Origin: Bufo bufo
Taxonomy: Eukaryota; Chordata; Amphibia; Anura; Bufonidae
NCBI RefSeq assembly: GCF_905171765.1
Contig: NC_053392.1
Coordinates: forward strand, 445,808,837-445,872,836
Length of the DNA stretch: 64,000 bases
Direction of reading: 5' to 3'
The position numbers were made by a program, and so were the translations under genes. The notes below the pieces were generated by a model. The model did no database searches. It was not told the DNA's origin and saw only the letters and a program-made list of their open reading frames with translations. Below are positions 10,407-22,749 of this stretch, in pieces (position 1 is the stretch's first letter; each line of letters begins with the position of its first letter).

Positions 10407-12480
10407 ACACCCTCTTTAACCCCTTAAGGACCCTGCCATTTTTCAGCTTAACCTGCTTGGCACATAGGGCGTACAGGTACTCCCTGATGTCCTGGTACTT
10501 AAGGACACAGGGCGTACCTGTACGTCCTATGTATTTCCGATCACTGGCACGAGGCGGGTGGTGATTGGAACAAGGTGCCTGCTCAAATCATTGAGCAGGT
10601 ACCCGGGGACAATGCGCGGGGGGTCCAGTGACCCCCCTGTGTCGGCGATTGCTGCAAACCGCAGGTCTGAATTGCGGCTGTTACTGGAGGTTGTGGCGGC
10701 GGGCGGCGGTGCCATCAGGTACCCGTGCGGCTGTAGGGGGGACCCGATGGCATGGAAGGCAGCGCGATGCCTTCCTTAGCCATCGGCGCTGCCTTCCTGT
10801 GACGAGCCTGTGAGATCCAGCCCACTGGATCTCACAGGCCGGAAGCTGTATGAGTAATACACACTGTATTACTCATACAGCCAATGCATTCCAATACAGA
10901 AGTATTGGAATGCATTGTAAAGGGGATCAGACCCCAAAAGTTGAAGTCCCAAAGTGGGACCAAAAATAAAGTGAAAAATAAAGTTTCCCCCCCAAAAATT
11001 AAAAGTTTCAAGTAAAAAAAAAAACTTCATTTCCCCCAAATAAAGTAAAAAAACATGACCTAACCCCTCAGATGAACACCGTAAAAAAAAAAAAAAAATT
11101 GTGCTAAATAAACAATTTTTTTGTCACCTTACATCACAAAAAGTAGAACAGTAAGCGATCAAAAATACGTATGCCCACCAAAATAGTACCAATCTAACCG
11201 TCATCTCATCACACAAAAAACGAGCCCCTACCTAAGACAATCGCCCAAAAAATAAAAAAACTATGGCTCAAAATATGGAGACACTAAAAAATGTTTTCAA
11301 GAAATCTACAGTACGTCCAATTGCCTTGATTTATTCTTTACAGATATACCATAAAAAAGTATACATTAGGTATCGCCGCGTCCATAATAACCTGCTTTAT
11401 AAAAATATCTCATGACCTAACCCCTCAGATGAACACCGGGAAAAAAATAAAAATAAAAACGGTGTAAAAAATGCCATTTTCTGTCACCTTACATCAAAAA
11501 AAAATGTAATAGCAAGCAATCAAAAAGTTATATGCACCCAAAATAGAGCCAATCAAACCCAATTTGAGTCAATATATTTCATTTTTATTTATAAGAAAAT
11601 AGCAAATGTACCAAAAATTTGGAAAAATTTGCAATTTTCTAAATTTCAATTTCTCTGCTTTTAAAACAGACAGTGATAACTCCTAAAATAGTTATTACTT
11701 TACATTTCCCATATGTCTACTTCATGTTTGAATCATTTTGTAAATTACATTTTCTTGTTTTGGGACGTTAGAAGGCTTAGATGTTTAGAAGAAAGTCTTG
11801 AAATTTTTCAGAAAATTTTCCAAACCCACTTTTTAAGGACTAGTTCAGGTCTGAAGTCACTTTGTGAGGCTTACATAATAGAAACCACCCATAAATGGCC
11901 CCATTTTAGAAACTACACCCCTCAAGGTATTCAAATTAGATTTTAAAAACTTTCTTAACGCTTTAGTTGTTCCACAAGAATTAAAGGAAAATGTAGATAG
12001 AATTTCACTTTTTTGGCAGATTTTCCATTTTAATTAAAAAAAATCCGCTAACAAAGCAAGGGTTAACAGCCAAACAAAACTCAATATTTATTACCCTGAT
12101 TCTGTAGTATACAGAAACACCCCATATGTGGTCTTAAACTGCTGTACGGGCACACGGCAGGGCGCAGAAGGAAAGGAACGCCATATGGTTTTTGGAAGGC
12201 AGATTTTACTGGGATAATTTTAATTTGCCATGTCACATTTGAAGACCCCCTGATGCACCCCTAGAGTAGAAACTTCAAAAAAGTTACCCCATTTTGGAAA
12301 CTACACCCCTTAAGGCATTCAAAACTGATTTTACAAACGTTGGTAATCGTTTAGGTGTTCCACAGGAATTAAAGGAAAATGTAAACCAAATTTTAGAATT
12401 TCACTTTTTGCCAGATTTTCCATTTTAATCAATTTTTTCCAGTAACAAAGCAAGGGTTAACAGCCAAACAAAACTCCCGT
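10407..12480. repeat. Noncoding interspersed repeat, probably a non-autonomous DNA transposon
   Basis: It starts at CTTTAACCCCTTAAGGACC and is AT-rich from about 10950. A block ending in CAAGGGTTAACAGCCAAACA occurs twice (about 11890-12090 and 12290-12475), with GGAAACTACACCCC in both. A second partial repeat (CATGACCTAACCCCTCAGATG) is at 11055 and 11411. It has no coding capacity. Superfamily and right end are not determined; a TTAA target is suggested by the left end only. Confidence 0.55.
10807..10916. repeat. Three consecutive perfect hairpins
   Basis: Stem 1 is 10807-10820 with 10825-10838 (14 bp). Stem 2 is 10845-10861 with 10865-10881 (17 bp, 3-nt loop). Stem 3 is 10883-10897 with 10902-10916 (15 bp). 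All three pair without mismatch on reading. Confidence 0.9.
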
Positions 12481-12500
12481 AAGGCAAAAAATTGCTGCAG

Positions 12501-12642
12501 CGATGACAAGTGTGACCACCCTGTCACTTCCAAGATCATACACAAGAAGTCGCCAGAGCATCACTGTGGCAGCCAGCCTAGCTTACAAGAGGCAGCAGCG
12601 CCCTCTGATGTCCTTTAGCAGCAGCAGCGAAGAGGAATTCAG
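12501..12642 (+). other. Exon-like coding stretch, unassigned
   Basis: A short open frame from the ATG at 12503 reads through a basic region and then a Ser-rich acidic patch (SFSSSSEEEF). It is preceded by TTGCTGCAG, a plausible splice acceptor, and GAATTCAG/GTACTT at 12642/12643 is a plausible donor. Reading on, the frame stops at 12653. It does not match any transposase or retroviral domain I recognise. It could be a host exon, a gag scrap or chance; I do not assign a function. Confidence 0.25.
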
Positions 12643-12655
12643 GTACTTCCTCTAA

Positions 12656-13829
12656 GGAGCCCCTCTGCTGCATCCTTCATCAGCATGTTGAAGAAAACCA
12701 TGAACTAATGGGAGCCACTTCATGGAATTGACTTGACAGGTGAGGACTGATGGCTGTTTTATTTGCTTTTCTTGCCCAGTTTTGTTCTCACCCAGAAGTC
12801 CATGCTCGTCAGGATTTCCCCTATCTTCAGGAACATTCCCAGTTGTGCAAGTCTGAGCCAAAATTCCTTCCCCCCCCCCTTTTCAGGTTGATTGGAAGCC
12901 CCTTTGCTTAAAAGGGTTCTCATTATTATTGCTTCTATTCTATACCTCATGTGGATTACAAAAAGTGACATTACTGCCCCATGTGGATTACAAATGGCAT
13001 TGTTGTCTGCCACCACTGAAGAAAAGGACTTAAATGTGATTTTATTAAACTATTTAATTGCATTATGTATTTGCACTATTTCCACACTAACCTTTTCAAG
13101 TTTTCAGCAACGTTTAAAGTATTGTGCCCATTGTGTGTATTCATTTACAGGTACTGCAATGTGATTGTATGCACTTTAATTGGATCTTTGCACTTAATCT
13201 TGTTAGCCAGATAGTTAGCACCTTACTGTAGCTCATTTGGACTGTCTCTAAGGACATCAGGTTACCTCACAAGCAGATCTAACACCGTCAAGAGTAGACC
13301 CCCTGCTAATGTGTGTTTGGAGGGAATAACCCTCATGGAGATATGGGAGAGAACCGACTCCTTCTCCTAGTCTGTCTATGTCTTAAGGCTTTGTGCACCG
13401 CCTTAAGGAAAATTTTGTAGCTACCTGTTTTAGTCATCAAGGTGACCGTGCGAAAAGCTATTTATAGACCTTGGTGCTAGGAAGGGAATATAGGATAAAG
13501 CCACACTTCTATTTGCAAGCGTCTAATAGTATCGTGGAGGGATTACAGTACATGACACCCCCACGCTCGATATATTACTATGGCTACGTCATGGTGTACA
13601 TAAGTGCTTCGTGCAATCTTGTTGGTTCACTGGTTATTACCAAGAGGTCAAATTGTGAATAGACACTCTACTCATATGCACAGGATCCTAGTGGTAGCAG
13701 TTGCTATGTCAGTCTATGTATGTGTGTAATAGTCTATATTCTCATGAAGCACTTTAACTTTTACTTGGATATCCTTAGAGCACACCCTAAGCACAAGCCG
13801 AGGGCAGCTTGGTCTTAAGTAAGGGGGAA
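12656..13829 (+). other. Unassigned sequence, ending in the 3' internal tail of an LTR element
   Basis: No domain is recognised. The last part ends with a purine tract (AAGTAAGGGGGAA, 13819-13829 region) directly before TGTAATGCC, the layout of a polypurine tract before a 3' LTR. So at least the last few hundred bases are probably the internal 3' end of that element. A short C run lies near 12870. Confidence 0.4.
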
Positions 13830-14289
13830 TGTAATGCCCCAGAGTGGTGATTAGGGTTGAGCGAACCCGAACTGTAAAGTTTGGGTTCGTACCGAACTTT
13901 AGGATTTTTTGACCCCGGACCCGAACCCAAACATTTTAGTAAAAGAGCAGCCAATCAACAAGCGTTTAACTCTGTGCCCTTAGAAGCCATTCCAGCCATG
14001 CATACTAATGGCATGGCTGTGATTGGCCAGTGCAGCATGTGACTCAGGCTCTATATAAGCTTGAGTCACGTAGCGCTGCACGTCACTCTGCTGTTACAAG
14101 TGTAGGAAGAGGATGCTGCTGGACTGGTGATTTCAGGGAGAGAATAGGAGAGAATCTAACTCAGCGATCTACATACAATTAGTTGTGTGGGTGCAGGGCA
14201 CAATCTTTTTACCCTGCCCTGAGCCCATTGACTGAAAAAAAATAACTTTATCCGTCTGTTAGTTAGGTGGGCGGCGGCGGCCATTTTAT

Positions 14290-16130
14290 GCAAGCTCAGT
14301 GCACCATAAAAACACACTTTTTGGCCAAAATACACAATTTTACAGCCCTTGCAGCATCAGCACATGTGAAATTCAAGGGTTATATACTGCTGTCATATTC
14401 AGTTATTTAACAAACACCAGTTAGGGCAAAAAAAAGTTTATTTGGCAGCCTTTGCTGCAGATGTCATTGTGAGATACACCCTTTATATATTTGGGTTATA
14501 TTTAGATATTTGAAATACCGGCATTTTGTGCACAAATCTTTAATTGCGGCCTAGTGTGAGTCAGGGGGTCTGATATAAACTCTTTATATACAGGTGTTCA
14601 ATTCAGTTATTTGAAATACAGCCATTTTGGGCACAAATCTTTAATTGTGGCCTAGTGTGGGTCAGGGCGTGTGAGATACACCCTGTATATACAGGGATTA
14701 TATTCTTCTATTAATAAAACACCCTTTTTTGGGAAAAATACACAATTGTTGTGCCCTTGCAGCATCAAGACGTTTGAAATTCCGGGGTTATATACTGCTG
14801 TCATATTCAGTTATTAAATTAACACGCGTTTGGGCAAAAAAAATATATATTTAGCAGCCTTTGCTGCAGATGTCATTGTGAGATACACCCTTTATATATT
14901 TGGGTTATATTCAGTTATTTGAAATACTGCCATTTTGTGCACAAATCTTTAATTGCGGCCTAGTGTGGGTCAGGGCGTGTGAGATACACCATGTATATAC
15001 AGGGCTTATATACTTCTATTAATAAAACACCCTTTTTTGGGCAAAATACACAATTGTTGCGCCCTTGCAGCATCCAGATGTTTGAAATTCCAGGGTTATA
15101 TACTGCTGTCATATTCAGTTATTAACGGAAAATGCAAATGTGATCGCACACTACATCCAGCACTCTGCCCTCCATGCTGGATGAGACATTGGTTTATATT
15201 TTGGCCAAAGCATAGTAAGCCACTCACCGCGTCAAGGCTGTCTCATGAGTGGTCCCTAACTCTTGTTCCTACCTGTTCATGGGCCATGACAGCCACACAA
15301 AATCCAGGGAATGCAGGTCAGCATGCAAGCCAAGTACACTTTGCTTGTAACCCCGTCCGGTGCCATTACAGCTTTCATCGGATCCAGGGATGCAAGTACC
15401 CACATGCATGCTGAACCTACCATATACTTCTCCTGGAGCCAGATGGCTAATGGTAGGTTCTATACAAGCAGACTCAGTTTTATACTGACTTTAAAACCAG
15501 CCTCAAGGACAGATTAACTGGTCAGGTGTGCAATGACTCCAAGGAGATCGCCACGCCTCCAATATATACTACAAAGAAAAAAATAAGGGGTTATTCAGTT
15601 ATTAAACAAGCACCCGTTTGGGCAAAAAATAATTATTTGGCAGCCTTTGCTGCAGATGTCATTGTGAGATACACCCTTTATATATTTGGGTTATATTCAG
15701 ATATTTGAAATACCGCCATTTTGTGCACAAATCTTTAATTGCGGCCTAGTGTGAGTCAGGGCGTGTGAGATACACCCTTTAAATACAGGGCTTTTATTCA
15801 GGTATTTGAAATACAGCCATTTTGTGCACAAATCTTTAATTGCGGCCTAGTGTGGGTCAGGGCGTTTGAGATACACTTTTTATATACAGGTGTTCTATTC
15901 AGTTATTTTAAATACAGCCATTTTGGGCACAAATCTTTAATTGCGGCCTAGTGTGTGTCAGGGAGTGTGAGATACACCCTTTAAATACAGGGGTTCTATT
16001 CAGGTATTTGAAATACAGCCATTTTGGGCAAACAAATTTAGATGAGGCTTAGTCTGGTTCAGGGCGTGTGAGATACACCCTGTACATACTGTCGTTCTAT
16101 TCTACTATTAATTAAATACCCATTTAGGGC
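14290..16130. repeat. Diverged tandem repeats in the hAT leader
   Basis: Blocks containing CACAAATCTTTAATTGCGGC followed by CAGGGCGTGTGAGATACACC recur at irregular spacing of roughly 90-110 bp (for example the CAGCCATTTT copies near 15823, 15914 and 16015). They alternate with TTGCAGCATC and CATATTCAGTTATT blocks. The stretch is noncoding. Confidence 0.8.
15126..15591 (+). mobile_element. Short retroposon of unknown family
   Basis: A 466-bp insertion flanked by the 14-bp direct repeat TATTCAGTTATTAA (15112-15125 and 15592-15605). It ends in an A-rich tail (AAAGAAAAAAATAAGGGG). A long target duplication plus an A-rich tail fits LINE-driven retroposition. The body matches no SINE or LINE I can name. 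The host repeat continues in register on both sides. Confidence 0.6.
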
Positions 16131-16184
16131 AAGATCCTAAGCACTGGTGGAGCTCCTGTTGCAGGGAAAGGACGTGGTCGATCT

Positions 16185-19100
16185 GTGCCAGCTACACGCA
16201 CAAGTGAAACCCCATCCTCAGGTGCGAGTAGGCGACAGAACCTGCAGCGGTATTTGGTCGGGCCTAATGCGGCTCTACGAATGGTTAGGCCTGAACAAGT
16301 ACAGGCGATAGTAGATTGGGTTGCTGACAGTGGATCCAGTTCCTTCACATTGTCTCCCACCCAGTCTCCTGCTGAAATACCACAGTTGGCACCTGCAGCC
16401 GTTGTCCATCAGTCTTTCACCTCACCCCTTTGCAAATCAGCCAAGCAGTCTGAGCCCCAAGTCATGCAGCTTTTTGATGACTCTGTTAGCAGGGTTTCCC
16501 AGGGCCATCCACCTAGCCCTGCCCCAGAAGTGGAAGAAATTGAGTGCACCTATGCCCAACCACTTATCTTTCAAGATGAGTACATGGGAGGACCATGCAG
16601 CACGTCTCGGATTATGACGAAACACAGGTGCCAACTGCTGGGGCTTTCAAAAGTGTCAGACCGACAAGGAAGGCAGGGGTGAAGACTGGGCTGGAAGATG
16701 ATGTGGAGGACATGAGGTCCTCGACCCCACATGGAATCAAGGTCATGCGAGTGACCCTATGTAGTTCGGAGGATGAGGCGGTGGTCGCACAGAGCCACCA
16801 GCACAGCCGAGAGGGAGCAGGGTTGCAAAAGCGGAGCGGTCTTCCCTAGACAGTACGCCTGCTAGTGCCCACCGCAGCAAGCGGACCGGGCACACCAAAG
16901 CCAGCTCCCAAGGAGTTCCCTGGCGTGGCAGTTCTTCAGACAATCTGCTGACGACAAGACACCAGTGGTTTGCACGCTGTGCAATCAGAGCATGAAGCGA
17001 GCCATAAACGTTCTCAACCTGAGCACAACCTGCATAACCAGGCTTTTAAGTGCTAAGCACCAGCTGCAGTGGAGTAGACACCTCAAAAACCAAGAAAGGT
17101 CTCTGGCTCATCCTGCTTCCTCTTCTGCTGTAGTCTCGGCCTCTTCATCCACCTCTGGTGTGACAGTGCCACCTGCCACCTCGCAAACAGAGGATCTTCC
17201 AGCAACACCACCAACTGGGTCACCAAGCATCTCCACAATGTCCCACGGAAGCGTTCAGCTCTCTATCTCCCAAACACTGGAGAAGAAGAGGAAGTACCCC
17301 CCTACCCACCCGCGATCCCTAGCCCTGAATGCCAGCATTTCTAAATTACTGGCCTTTGAAATGCTGTCATTCCGTCTGGTAGAGACGGATAGTTTTAAAG
17401 GCTTTATGGCAGTGGCTGTCCCACAGTACGTCGTGCCCAGCTGCCACTACTTTTCCAGGCGAGCCATCCTTTCCCTGCACAACCTAGTAGGGGACAAAAT
17501 CAGGTGTACACTGTGCAACGCCATCTGTGGCAAGGTGCACATCTCTACGGATACGTGGACCAGTAAGCACGGTCAAGGACGCTATATCTCCACAACAGCA
17601 CACTGAGTAAATGCAGTGGCGGCTGGGCCTGAGGCGGATAGCAGTTTGGCGCATGTCCTTCCACCACCGAGGGTTGCAGGGCGCTTCAGTTCGCCTCCTG
17701 TTGCCTCCTACTCCGCTTCCTCATCCTCTACCGTCTCCTCATCCGGTCAGCGTAACACCTTCACCACCATCTTCAGCACAGCCAGGGGTAAACGGCAGCA
17801 GGCAGTTTTAAAACTTATCTGTTTGGAGGACAAACCCCACACCGCGCAGGAGCTGTGGACGGGCCTTGAACAACAGACCGATGAGTGGTTGTTGCCAGTG
17901 AGCCTGAAGCCCGGCCTGGTGGTGTGCGATAATGGGCAAAATCTCGTAGCAGCTCTGGGACAAGCCGGTTTGACGCACATCCCTTGCCTGGTGCATGTGC
18001 TGAATTTGGTGGTGCAGAGATTCCTTAAAAATGACCCCGATATGTCAGAGCTGCTGTATAAAGTGCGGGCCATCTGTGCGCGCTTTCTACGTTCTCACCC
18101 TGCTGCTGCTTGCCTGTCAGCGCTGTAGCGTAACTTTGGCCTTCCCGCTCACCGCCTCATATGCGACGTTCCCACAAGGTGGAACTCCACCTTGCACATG
18201 CTGGCCAGACTGTGCGAGCAGCAGCAGGTGATAGTGGAGTTTCAGCTGCAGCACGCACGGGTCAGTCGCTCGGCAGAACAGCACCACTTCACCACCAATG
18301 ACTGGGCCTCCATGTGAGACCTGTGTTCCTTGTTGCACTGTTTCGAGTACTCCACCAACATAGCAAGTGCCGAAAATGCCGTTCTCAGCGTAACTATCCC
18401 ACTTCTATGCCTCCTTGAAAAAAATGCTACTAGCGATGATGGAAGAGGATGTGGCACAGGAGGAGGAGGAATTTGGATCATTTTGTAAGGTTTCCGGCCA
18501 GTCATTCACATATGGCTCCGATGGTGGGTTCCTGCACCCACAAACGCCAGGTACACAATTGTCCAGCCAGGGCACAGTTTTGGAGTATGACGAGGTGGAG
18601 GATGAGGAGGAGGAGATGGAGGAGGAGGAACCATGTTTACAGCAGGGTGGCACCCAGACCAGCTCATGGCCATCACTGGTGCATGGCTGGGGGGATACAG
18701 AGGACACAGACTATACACCTCCCACAGAGGACAGCTTTTCGTTGACTCTGGGCAGCCTGGCACACATGAGCGATTACATGCTGCAGTGTCTCCGCAACGA
18801 CCGCCGAATTGCCCACATTCTAACTTGTGCTGATTACTGGGTGTCCATGCTGCTGGATCCCGTTTACAAGGACAATCTACCGTCCTTAATTCCGTCACTG
18901 GAGCGTGATCGTAAGATGCCAGCGGGGGCACAGTGGAAGCACAAGGGGAAGGCAGAGGACGAGGAAGAGGTCACCAATGCAGCTGGGGCACCGCCAGCAC
19001 CTCAGAAGGCAAGGTTAGCATGGCCGAAATGTGGAAAAGCTTTGTTAGCACGCCACAACAACCAGCACCACCAGCTGATATGGAACGTCTTAGCAGGAGG

Positions 19101-19340
19101 CAGCATTTCACCAACATGGTGGAGCAGTATGTGTGCACACGCCTACACGTACTGAATGACTGGTCTGCCCCCTTCAACTTATCGGTCTCCAAATTGGGCA
19201 CATGGAATGAACTTGCCCTTTACGCCTTGGAGGTGCTGGCCTGCCCTGCAGCCAGTGTATTGTCTGAACGTGTGTTTAGTATGACTGGAGGGGGGTTCTT
19301 CACAGGTTATATTTCCCAATGTTTTGGGGTGTACCCTAAT
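16185..19340 (+). pseudogene. hAT transposase (BED zinc finger type), decayed
   Basis: Pieces of one transposase lie in order. 16185-16682 is an N-terminal segment. 16965-17606 has a BED finger (CTLCNQSMKR...LSAKH) and the start of the hAT region (VHISTDTWTS). After a TGA at 17604-17606 the frame continues to 18128 and, past another stop, to DVPTRWNSTLHMLARL near 18160, a conserved hAT block. An acidic stretch follows (18415-19155, different frame). The C-terminal dimerisation block WNELALYALEVLACPAASVLSERVFS is at 19203-19280. The end is cut near 19300. Multiple stops and frame changes make it inactive. Confidence 0.85.
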
Positions 19341-19544
19341 TTAAAAAAATAAAAATACATTTAAAACCAAAAACCAGTGCAGGCTACCTCCTCCTCCTCC
19401 ACCACCACATCCACCGCCTCCTCAACCTCCTACTCCATATGGACCTCCTCCTCCTAGATCAAGATTATTATTTTTTATTTTTAAATTTTTTAAGTTAAAG
19501 TCATTTCCCTATCCACATATGTTTGCAGAGCACTTGCCATGCTC

Positions 19545-19982
19545 TTAAAGGGAGTCTGTCACCACATTTGGGCATATTAGACTGATCAAAAAGTGTTATA
19601 TGTGCCACCCAGAACTTAAAAACGGTACCTTTGATGTATGTAACAGAGTTTTCTTTTAGCTGAAAATGAACTTTAAAGATTATGTAAATGAGCCCTCTCA
19701 AGTGCCCAGGGCGGCGTCTCACTCCTCCGAGCCCCAGGCAGCACCTCCTCAACGGCTCATAACCCCGCCCTCCGTGTGCCTCTGCCCGCAGGTTTACTCC
19801 CCTCCTCTGTCCTTTTCCACTGCAGCTGCGCGGTCAAATTTGTAGCGGGCGCATGCGCAGTAGGTATTGCGATGCCCTGCCAGGAGCGGGCATCGCATTG
19901 CGCATGCGCCCGCTACGAATTTGACCGCGCAGCTGCAGTGGAAAAGGAGAGAGGAGGAGAGTAAACGGGCGGGCAGAGGCAT
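19545..19982. mobile_element. TTAA palindromic MITE, right arm truncated
   Basis: TTAA at 19545 is followed by AGGGAGTCTGTCACCAC. An inverted repeat of about 85 bp per arm centres near 19885, running from GCCTCTGCCCGC (about 19779) to GCGGGCAGAGGC (about 19980). The outer right arm and right TTAA are missing; hAT sequence resumes near 19983. Both arms carry GCGCATGCGC. Confidence 0.75.
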
Positions 19983-20922
19983 GTAGCCCTCTTACCCTTT
20001 CCATCACATTTTTACAGCCATTTTAGTACTCAAAAGTTTGGGTCCCCATTGACTTCAATGGGGTTCGGGTTCGGGGTCAAGTTCGGGTCAAGTTCGGGTC
20101 CCAAACTCAAACTTTTTTCTGAAGTTCGGCCGAACCCGTCGAACTCGAACATCCAGGTGTCCGCTAAACTCTAGTGGTGATACCACTCCTGCACCCTGCC
20201 ACTGTCTCAAATGGACTAATATAATGTCATCTTATGTATGTCTTTCCAGGTCCTCCACAATGTGCATTTCTAATGTTTGCAACTGTTTATGTTATCATGT
20301 AATGTGCCTGTTTCACCAGCCGGTGGCATCAAACATGGCAGAGATACAGTTAGGTAGAATGGAGCTTTCCATTCCATTCTAAATGCCACCCCGGAGAGAA
20401 GTGGGCGAGTCATACTTCCTGCAGGAAGGATAGGTCCCAGTTTCTAGTTAGTCTAGCTTTCCCCCTGCTTGGGGAAGGTATGCAGGGCATGTCTCTGCTG
20501 GACATGCTCAAACCAGCCAGAGCACCCTCGGCTCTGCTGCCCATGGAGGCCAAAGCTTAGAGCCTCAGGAGCTTAGAGGAAAGTTCCCAGGCCTAATCTA
20601 GAGACAGATGATACAGAGTGAAGTGCAGCTTACAAGAAAAAGCAATGATTCTATTTAAGCCTGTCAGTACGGCAGAGCCAGAGAGAAAAAGATGTAGCAG
20701 AGACAAGTTTGCCTGCCAGTTTTAATGCTAAAGCCTGCTGAGACCAAGACAAAGCTTGAAGATTGTTTCTGATGAATGTTTATTCAAGTAAAGCTGCTGT
20801 TCAACTTCATACAAGGTCTGGACTCAAATTATTTTATTCAAATCCTTCAATTATTCCCCTTATTTATTGCTTTAGAGCCGAAGCCTAGAGTCCAGCCATA
20901 TCCAGGTAGGAGCACCGTGACA

Positions 20923-21359
20923 CAAATAAAGGGACATTTTAGGCCGCACTATACAACTTGGCATTCCTACATCTGGGATGCGCTTCATACATCTTTTAAG
21001 GGCCCTAGGGGGAGGTGACCATTGCACTTGTACAGATGCTTTAGCATATGCAAGGTGGAATTCTACCAAGTTAAAAAGTAACAGATCAAGTGGTGGCTAG
21101 CACCTTGTTTAAATAGTGTTGCGCCACAAAATTTTTCATGTGCACTATGCAGGGAGCATGTGTTATTTGCAGCACAATTACAATGTTACTGCCACTGTTG
21201 TTAACCATCTTGCCCAGTTGGAGTTTGCGGGGAAATATCCAGCAGGATTTTTGCTGATCGATGCACTTTAGCAACTGATCCGCTGTGTGGCGAATTTCTC
21301 CCAAGCTGATCAGCATTTACATAACATGGCAACGCTTCATTTTACACATATGACAGGAG
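20923..21359. other. Unassigned sequence
   Basis: About 440 bp between the inferred LTR end and the first Harbinger-like MITE. No domain or terminal repeat was recognised. It continues as flank after 21931. Confidence 0.4.
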
Positions 21360-21362
21360 TTA

Positions 21363-21928
21363 GGCCTCTTTCACACTACAGTATGTCCATTTCAGTGTTT
21401 TGCGTTCCGTTTTTCACGGATCCGTTGTCCCGTTTTTGGGTTCCGTTGTGTCTCCGTTTCCGTTCAGTATGTCCGCAAAAACGTTTCAGTATGGTTTCCG
21501 TATGGTTCCCGTATACGGTCCGTTTTTCACGGATCAAAAACGGAAGCCACCTGTATTTGTGCTCAGCCAAAGTTTGGCAACAAGAAACACATGGCCACAG
21601 TGGGCTGGGCCTAGCATTTGTTAATGACGGATCCGCAAAAAACGGATGACATACGGATGACATACGGATGCCTTCCGTATGCATTCCGTTTTTTTGCGGA
21701 CCCATTGACTTTAATGGAGCCACGGACCGTGATTTGCGGACAAACATAGGACATGTTCTATCTTTCCACGGCACGGAAATACTGAAATACTGAAACGGAA
21801 TGCACACGGAGACACTTCAGTATTTTTTGCTGAACCATTGAAATGAATGGTTCAGTATCTGTTCCGTATACTGAACTCAAAAAACGTCCAGTATACTGAA
21901 CGCAAAATACTGTAGTGTGAAAGAGGCC
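21363..21928. mobile_element. PIF/Harbinger-like MITE
   Basis: The 566-bp element has ends GGCCTCTTTCACACTACAGTAT in inverted orientation (first 20 bases shown: GGCCTCTTTCACACTACAGT) and the 3-bp duplication TTA at 21360-21362 and 21929-21931. The interior is rich in CGGATCC and CCGTATG motifs and partly palindromic. It is noncoding. Confidence 0.85.
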
Positions 21929-21931
21929 TTA

Positions 21932-22740
21932 GAAGAAGTGGGAGCAATGTACTGCCCTGTTTCTGTTGAAGATGTCCATTAGGGAAGATGTGAAGGAGGA
22001 AGATAAGCATCTGGTGTGAGAACCAAACCAACACAATTGTGGAGATGTCAATAGTACTTTGCCTCATTGCTTCAGTACTGCCGCTGCCATGAAAAACATT
22101 GATTCATTATATGAATTGCAAGAGGCGGCCCATGTTATCTGTTATGTGACAGTACAAGGCAGAGATTGCTTTTTAGGAGAAATAATGGTGGCTAGGTAAT
22201 TTACAGTGAGGCTAAATGCACACCATCAGCTCCCTAAGGCAGCAGTGGTAATACATTCCATTATTGATGGCTGACAACTGAGTGGCACAGGAGAAGTCTG
22301 AGCCGAAGAAGCAGCTTATGTTAATGACAATGTACTGCATGTGGATGTGGAACCAGGAGAAAAAGGACACTTTTTTCCCATTGCTGGTGGCCATTTCTAT
22401 TTTTCAACTGGATCCGGTGATGCTGCTTCATGTGCTGCAATCATTGGTGCCTATGTTTGTGTTTGAATGACCATGGCTTATTTTTATTTCACAAATCTTG
22501 GACGCAGCAGTCCTTTTTTCCTGCCAGCATTGTGGAGAAAAACTGCCAGACAGGAGATACTTGCACAGAGTTAGCAGCAGCCAAGCTTGCCCATGGCTGG
22601 CAAATTTTGAGCCTGCCCCCACAGTATCAGCGGCAGTTCCCAAAAGTAAAAACAGCTATATCCCGGCCTTCAGGCAGAATGTATATCGATGTATAACACT
22701 GTGCCTTCAAGCAACATGCATAGCTAGTCCTTTCTGGTAG
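21932..22740. other. Unassigned sequence
   Basis: This continues the flank left of the MITE. Several short open frames occur (for example 22430-22696), but none shows a domain I recognise and none is long enough to support a gene call. Confidence 0.4.
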
Positions 22741-22749
22741 TGAAACAGT

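Larger units (their letters stand above)
13852..20173 (+). mobile_element. hAT transposon with BED-finger transposase, degenerate
   Basis: The element is 6322 bp, flanked by the 8-bp duplication GTGGTGAT (13844-13851 and 20174-20181). The ends are TAGGGTTGAGCG and, read inward from the right, TAGAGTTTAGCG. Subterminal GTTCGGGTTCG-like repeats occur at both ends. It holds a leader of diverged repeats (14290-16130), a retroposon insertion (15126-15591), a decayed transposase (16185-19340) and a TTAA MITE (19545-19982). The same terminal family recurs at 53748. Confidence 0.9.
13830..20922 (+). mobile_element. LTR of a retroelement, split by a hAT insertion
   Basis: The LTR starts TGTAATGCC at 13830 after a polypurine-like tract and appears to end GTGACA at 20922. 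Removing the hAT and one target copy leaves about 762 bp. The first 22 bp lie left of the hAT, the rest is 20174-20922. The left half of the retroelement is missing or unrecognisable, so family assignment (gypsy or ERV) is open. The 3' end is inferred from the TG...CA rule only. Confidence 0.5.

Noticed and set aside
18405..18931. Minus-strand Ser/Pro-rich open frames
   Set aside because: They are antisense shadows of the GAG/GAA-rich acidic segment of the hAT transposase.
22430..22696. Possible host or transposase coding segment
   Set aside because: The 88-codon frame shows no known motif, and neighbouring frames do not extend it.
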